Source: Lepus europaeus
Lineage: Eukaryota; Chordata; Mammalia; Lagomorpha; Leporidae
Direction of reading: 5' to 3'
Assembly: GCF_033115175.1 (NCBI RefSeq)
Contig: NC_084834.1
Span: 7,785,294 to 7,849,293 of the forward strand
DNA: 64,000 nucleotides
Below, one piece after another: positions 60,035 through 64,000 of this stretch; within the stretch, counting starts at the first letter, position 1, and the number at the start of each line of letters is the position of its first letter. Under the pieces are notes generated by a model. That model had not been told where the DNA came from, did not search any database, and saw nothing but the letters and a program-made list of their open reading frames with translations. A program made the position numbers and the translations under genes.

Positions 60035-61426
60035 ATGGCGGAGGCATCAGGCCTGGCCGCTCTGCAGGAAGCCATCAAGTGCCCCATCTGTCTCGGTGAC
60101 CTGAAACAGCCCGTCACCACTGAATGTGGACACAACTTCTGTTATTCCTGCATCAAGGACACATGGACTTGTGCACAAAGCAGCTACCCTTGCCCTGTCT
60201 GCCGTCACCAGTGCAGACAGAGATTAATCACGACCAACAGCCAGCTGGGAAGGATGGTAAATACTGCCAGGCTTCTCCAGCACCAGAGTGAGGCAGAGAG
60301 TCAGGGAGAGCCGCCCAGCTGTGAGAAGCACAGCCAGATCCTGACCCTGTTCTGTGAGGAGGACCTGGAGGTGTTGTGTCACCGGTGCACTCAGCTCCCT
60401 GACCACCAGGGCCACAACGTGAGGCCCATCATGGAGGCTGCCTCTGATCACAGGGGCAGGATCCACAGTTACATTGAGCCTCTGAAGAGGCAAGTGGCAG
60501 ACTTTCAGAAACAGCTAGTCATCCAGGAAAGAGAGTCATCAGGACTGAGCAAGAAGGTAAAAAGCATCAAGAAGCAATTATCCTCTGAGTATGAGTCCCT
60601 GAGCAAGCTTGTGAAACATTCAGAAGAGGCATTTCTCTCAAGGCTAGATAAGGACGAGGAGGCCCTTCAACAGCAGCTCAAGGCAAACGTGACAGCCTTT
60701 TCAGATCACATTTCCACACTCGATCGTCTGCTCACCGAGCTGGCAGAGAAGAGCGTGATGCCGGAAGTGGAACTGCTGGCTGCTGTCAAGGGCACCCTCA
60801 ACAAGTGTGGACAGCTGAAGCCCCCAGATACCCCTGCACTCCAAGTAAGGGCACCAGAGATTATTATTCCTCTACTGTATTCAGTTATACAAACATTTAG
60901 GGAAGATATTACTCTGGATCCTGAGACAGCACACCCCAAGGTGTATGTCTTTGAGGATAAAAAACATGTGATATTCATGAAGAGAAAGCAAAATGTCCCT
61001 CCAAATCCTAAGAGATTTAAGATGTATCCAGCAGTCCTGGGTTCTGAGGGCTTCAATTCTGGCCGGCATTATTGGGAGGTACAAGTGGGCAGCAAAACCA
61101 AATGGGCTGTGGGAGTCTGTACAGAATCCCTTCCCAGGAGCATGAAGCAGTCCCAGGCAGAACAGAATGGGTGCTGGACAATTCAACTGCACCATGGTAA
61201 CTACGTGGCTTGCGGCACTGAGCCAGTCACTCTTCTGCTAAGGGAAAAGCCCAGAGGGATCGGCATTTATCTAGACTGTGACTTGGGTGAGATTGCTTTC
61301 TACAATTTAAGTGACAGGTCTTGCATCCATTCTTTCATGTGCAATTTCTCTGAAGTACTGAAGCCTTATTTCTATGTGGGACATGATTCAAAACCCCTTG
61401 GGGTCTGTCAAGTAACTGACGGATAA
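60035..61426 (+). CDS. TRIM75: TRIM75-like RING-Bbox-coiled coil-PRY/SPRY protein (TRIM gene B)
   Basis: A 463-residue intact single-exon ORF, the usual size for TRIM75-type proteins. RING ligands are C16, C19, C31, H33, C36, C39, C53 and C56, with the normal CPIC motif. B-box2 ligands are C96, H99, C107, D110, C115, C118, H124 and H127. The coiled coil spans about 135-275. PRY-SPRY spans about 292-463 and includes the LDPETAHP opening, NSGRHYWEV, and the IGIYLD and GEIAFYNLSD blocks. Segments such as PCPVCRHQC, QLGRM and PDHQGH resemble human TRIM75 as remembered, where the gene is often called a pseudogene; here it is open. The ATG at 60035 has G at +4 but C at -3. Transcription runs away from the right inverted arm. 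An inferred E3 ligase; the target is not known. Confidence 0.9.
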   Translation: MAEASGLAALQEAIKCPICLGDLKQPVTTECGHNFCYSCIKDTWTCAQSSYPCPVCRHQCRQRLITTNSQLGRMVNTARLLQHQSEAESQGEPPSCEKHSQILTLFCEEDLEVLCHRCTQLPDHQGHNVRPIMEAASDHRGRIHSYIEPLKRQVADFQKQLVIQERESSGLSKKVKSIKKQLSSEYESLSKLVKHSEEAFLSRLDKDEEALQQQLKANVTAFSDHISTLDRLLTELAEKSVMPEVELLAAVKGTLNKCGQLKPPDTPALQVRAPEIIIPLLYSVIQTFREDITLDPETAHPKVYVFEDKKHVIFMKRKQNVPPNPKRFKMYPAVLGSEGFNSGRHYWEVQVGSKTKWAVGVCTESLPRSMKQSQAEQNGCWTIQLHHGNYVACGTEPVTLLLREKPRGIGIYLDCDLGEIAFYNLSDRSCIHSFMCNFSEVLKPYFYVGHDSKPLGVCQVTDG

Positions 61427-61639
61427 ATGCTAACACTGCTTTCTTTTTTTATCATTTATGCATAGTAAGTAGAAATTTACACAAATGTCAGTGAATCTAG
61501 CATTTAACAACTTTAAAATTCTGGCAAGATTTCCTCATTTCATTTCATTAGCAACAGATGTGGAAACTAACAGCTGTTTGTTTGTAGTTCAAAGTGTTCC
61601 TGGATTCCTACAAACATAAAATTGTAATTTCACAGCTGT

Positions 61640-61645
61640 AATAAA
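61640..61645 (+). terminator. Poly(A) signal of TRIM gene B
   Basis: AATAAA about 215 bases after the stop codon, followed by a T-rich stretch, in DNA free of SINEs. Confidence 0.6.
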
Positions 61646-61829
61646 CTTTTTACGCAAGCTCATGGTGTCTATACGTATGCATTTATGTGTTTCATTTGCT
61701 CCTAACAAAGTCCAGGTAGCAGTGAAGACATTAAAGTGAGAGGCAATTCTCTAAGAGCATCCCATTTCTGCAGGGTGGGGAGTGAGACAGGGACAGATTC
61801 AGGTTGTTTTCAACGAATTTTTGTTTTAG

Positions 61830-62155
61830 GACTTAGTTGCTTGAAAGGCAGAGTTACAGTGTGTGTGTGTGTGTGTGTGTGAAAGAGATTTCCATCTGCT
61901 GCTGCTGCTTCATTCCCCAAATGGCCACAATAGCCAGGGTCGGGCCAGGCTGGAGCAAGGAGCCAGGATCTCTATCCAGTTCTCCCATATGGGTAGCAGG
62001 GGGCCCAGATACTTGAATCATCCTCGGCCTTCCCAGGTGCATTCAGCAGGTAGCTGGATGGGAAGCAGAGCAGCCTGGGCTCAACCAGCTCTCACATGGG
62101 ATACCACCATCAAAGGCAGCAGTGTTACCTGCTGTGCCACAACACTGGCCCAAAG
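61830..62155 (-). repeat. C-SINE with (GT)n
   Basis: Minus-strand copy. Its simple-repeat tract has become (GT)n at about 61859-61881. Confidence 0.8.
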
Positions 62156-62429
62156 GATGTTCTTATAGGGAACATCCTTGGAAGACAGAGATAGTGCCTC
62201 CCTCCAGAGCAAAGGGAAGGTTTGTTTACTCCAAGATAATAAAGATAATGTCTCACTTCCGAGAGCTGTCAGGCCAACTCACTGCCTATTATAAAGCATT
62301 TGAGTTGCTATTTACCAGAACTGTAGATTAAATGAGATGATTTATACTTAAAACATAGTCTACCCTTTGTATCTAACCTTGGATTCCACCAAGGATTTAA
62401 GTCTTAAAATTTATTTATAATATCTTTTA

Positions 62430-63480
62430 AAGATTTATTTGAAAGTCACAGGGAGGCAGAGAGAAAAAGGGAGGGAGGGGGCCGGCGCCGCAGCTCACTA
62501 GGCTAATCCTCCGCCTTGCGGCGCCGGCACACTGGGTTCTAGTCCCAGTCGGGGCACCGATCCTGTTCCGGTTGCCCCTCTTCCAGGCCAGCTCTCTGCT
62601 GTGGCCTGGGAGTGCAGTGGAGGATGGCCCAAGTCCTTGGGCCCTGCACCCCATGGGAGACCAGGAGAAGCACCTGGCTCCTGCCATTGGATCAGCGCAG
62701 TGCGCCGGCCGCAGCGTGCCTACCGCGGCGGCCATTGGAAGATGAACCAACGGCAAAAGGAAGACCTTTCTCTGTCTCTCTCTCACTGTCCACTCTGCCT
62801 GTCAAAAAAAAAAAAAGGGGGGGGGAGGGAGGGAGAGAGAGAGAGGTCTTTCATCCACTGGTTCACTCCCCAGGTGGCTGCAATGGCCAGAGCTGCACTG
62901 ATCTGAAGCTAGGAGCCAGGGGCTTCCTCTGGGTCTACTACACGGGTGCAGGGGCCCAAGGACTTAGGCCATCTTCTACTGCTTTTCTAGGCCATGGCAG
63001 AGAGCTGGATTGGAAGAGGAGCAGCTGGGACTCGAATCAGCACCCATATAGGATGCCAGTGCTGCAGGCCAGGGCTTTAACCCACTGTGCCATAGCACTG
63101 GCCCTGAAATTTTTAAATATTAAACATTTTTAAGAAATGAGACAGAGCAAGTTCTTCCATACTCTGGTTCACTCCTCAATTGGCTGCAAAGGCCAGAGCT
63201 ATAGCAATCTGAAGCCAGGAGCTTCTTTCAGGTCTCCCACGCAGGAGTAGGGGCCCAAGGACTTGGGCCATCTTCTGCGGTTTTCTCCAGCATTGTGGCA
63301 CAACCTCAGAGCACTAGTTTCAGTCTCAGCTGCTGCTGATGTGCCTGGGCGAGCAATGGAGGATGGCCCAAGTTCTTCGATCCCTGCCACATGGGAGACC
63401 CAGACAGTTCCTGGCCCTTGGCTTTGGTCTGGCCATTGCGGTCATTTGGAGAGTGAACCAGCAGATGGAAAACTCTCCTA
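62430..63480. repeat. Nested and tandem SINEs
   Basis: A minus-strand SINE (62430-62480 and about 62822-63105) is split by a young plus-strand C-SINE (about 62481-62815) whose tail is an A run plus a G run. A minus-strand piece at about 63115-63290 and a plus-strand piece at about 63290-63485 follow. Confidence 0.82.
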
Positions 63481-63485
63481 CCTTG

Positions 63486-64000
63486 TCATTAGGCCTTTAA
63501 ATATTTTAAAGGAGTTATGTTGTTGCTGACATGTACTATACAGTTAGGCCTGCAATGGTTGCAACTGCACTAAACATGTTGACTTTGTTTTCTTGTTATT
63601 ACCTATACAATAAAATGCAACAACTATTTACATAAGATTTACATTATATTAGATATTATAAGTAATCTAAAGATGAGTTAAAGTGTATAAGAGGATGCTG
63701 GTAGGTTCAATCCAAATATATTCCATTTTAAACAATGAGCTTGAGTGTATCTGAATTTTGGTATGCACGAGGTGGTTATAAAAACACATGCATATGTATA
63801 CAAATACACTCACACCTGGGATATAACTAATGTAGGAAAAGATCAGTCTTCAGATCAGTCATAAATCAGTTTCTTTGATTTTACACTTATGAGGTATAAT
63901 CAGATTTTCTCTTTGTGATTTACTGTAGGTAGCACACTGTTCTATTTTACTTCCACTGTTGGGAGAATTCTGTCCCGACATCCGCGTTTACCTGGCTGCC
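63486..64000. other. Unique AT-rich DNA to the window end
   Basis: About 500 bases without SINEs. No gene or RNA recognised. Confidence 0.35.

Noticed and set aside
1-64000. tRNA genes suggested by tRNA-like SINE heads
   Set aside because: The heads are the 5' ends of C-SINEs, diverged and fused to SINE bodies; I saw no free cloverleaf-type gene.
1-64000. CRISPR-like or bacterial repeats
   Set aside because: The regularly recurring sequences are dispersed SINEs with target duplications, not spaced direct repeats.

Overview
The window is mammalian nuclear DNA, almost certainly from a lagomorph (rabbit or a close relative). It is saturated with lagomorph C-SINEs: tRNA-headed elements with a gccggcgc-type head, a (CT)n tract and an A-rich tail. 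I count roughly 90 full or partial copies on both strands. The rest is L1 fragments, a few old LTRs and three intact single-exon TRIM genes. There are no bacterial features, CRISPR arrays or rRNA genes, and I found no stand-alone tRNA gene.

The three coding genes belong to the TRIM60/TRIM61/TRIM75 group of RING, B-box2, coiled-coil and PRY-SPRY proteins. In human this group sits at 4q32.3 (from memory), so the window is probably the lagomorph counterpart of that cluster. A TRIM75-like paralog reads leftward at 10317-11642. A TRIM60 ortholog reads leftward at 35940-37406. A TRIM75-like gene reads rightward at 60035-61426. All three keep the complete set of RING and B-box zinc ligands and are open to a C-terminal SPRY domain.

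The main structural feature is a pair of inverted arms of about 3.2 kb (about 15956-19133 and 54095-57270), separated by about 35 kb that contains the TRIM60 gene. The arms share six SINE insertions in mirror order. Each also carries what looks like the same GC-box promoter, TATA-like box and short noncoding first exon ending in a consensus splice donor. Each copy points outward to one of the two flanking TRIM genes. The arms are about 99% identical over the promoter and exon by eye, whereas the two TRIM proteins are clearly old paralogs. Two distant, divergent TRIM genes therefore appear to share one nearly identical promoter and 5' exon.

Layout: 1-1100 L1 3' end plus SINEs; 1.1-10.2 kb SINE-rich intergenic DNA with an MLT1-like LTR and an ERV-type LTR; 10.3-11.7 kb TRIM gene A; 12-16 kb SINEs and a GC-rich non-repeat block; 16-19.1 kb left arm; 19-26 kb SINE stacks, a possible antisense LTR, and a second copy of the L1/SINE block at 24.46-25.70 kb; 26.47-27.43 kb an orphan CpG island; 27.7-35.4 kb SINEs; 35.9-37.4 kb TRIM60; 38-48 kb SINEs; 48.8-49.2 kb a CpG-rich promoter-like segment with ETS, NRF1 and YY1-type motifs; 50.3-53.6 kb an L1 ORF2 relic broken by SINEs; 54.1-57.3 kb right arm; 57.5-59.4 kb SINEs; 60.0-61.4 kb TRIM75-like gene; then SINEs to the end. 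All repeat limits and identity values were read by eye and are approximate.
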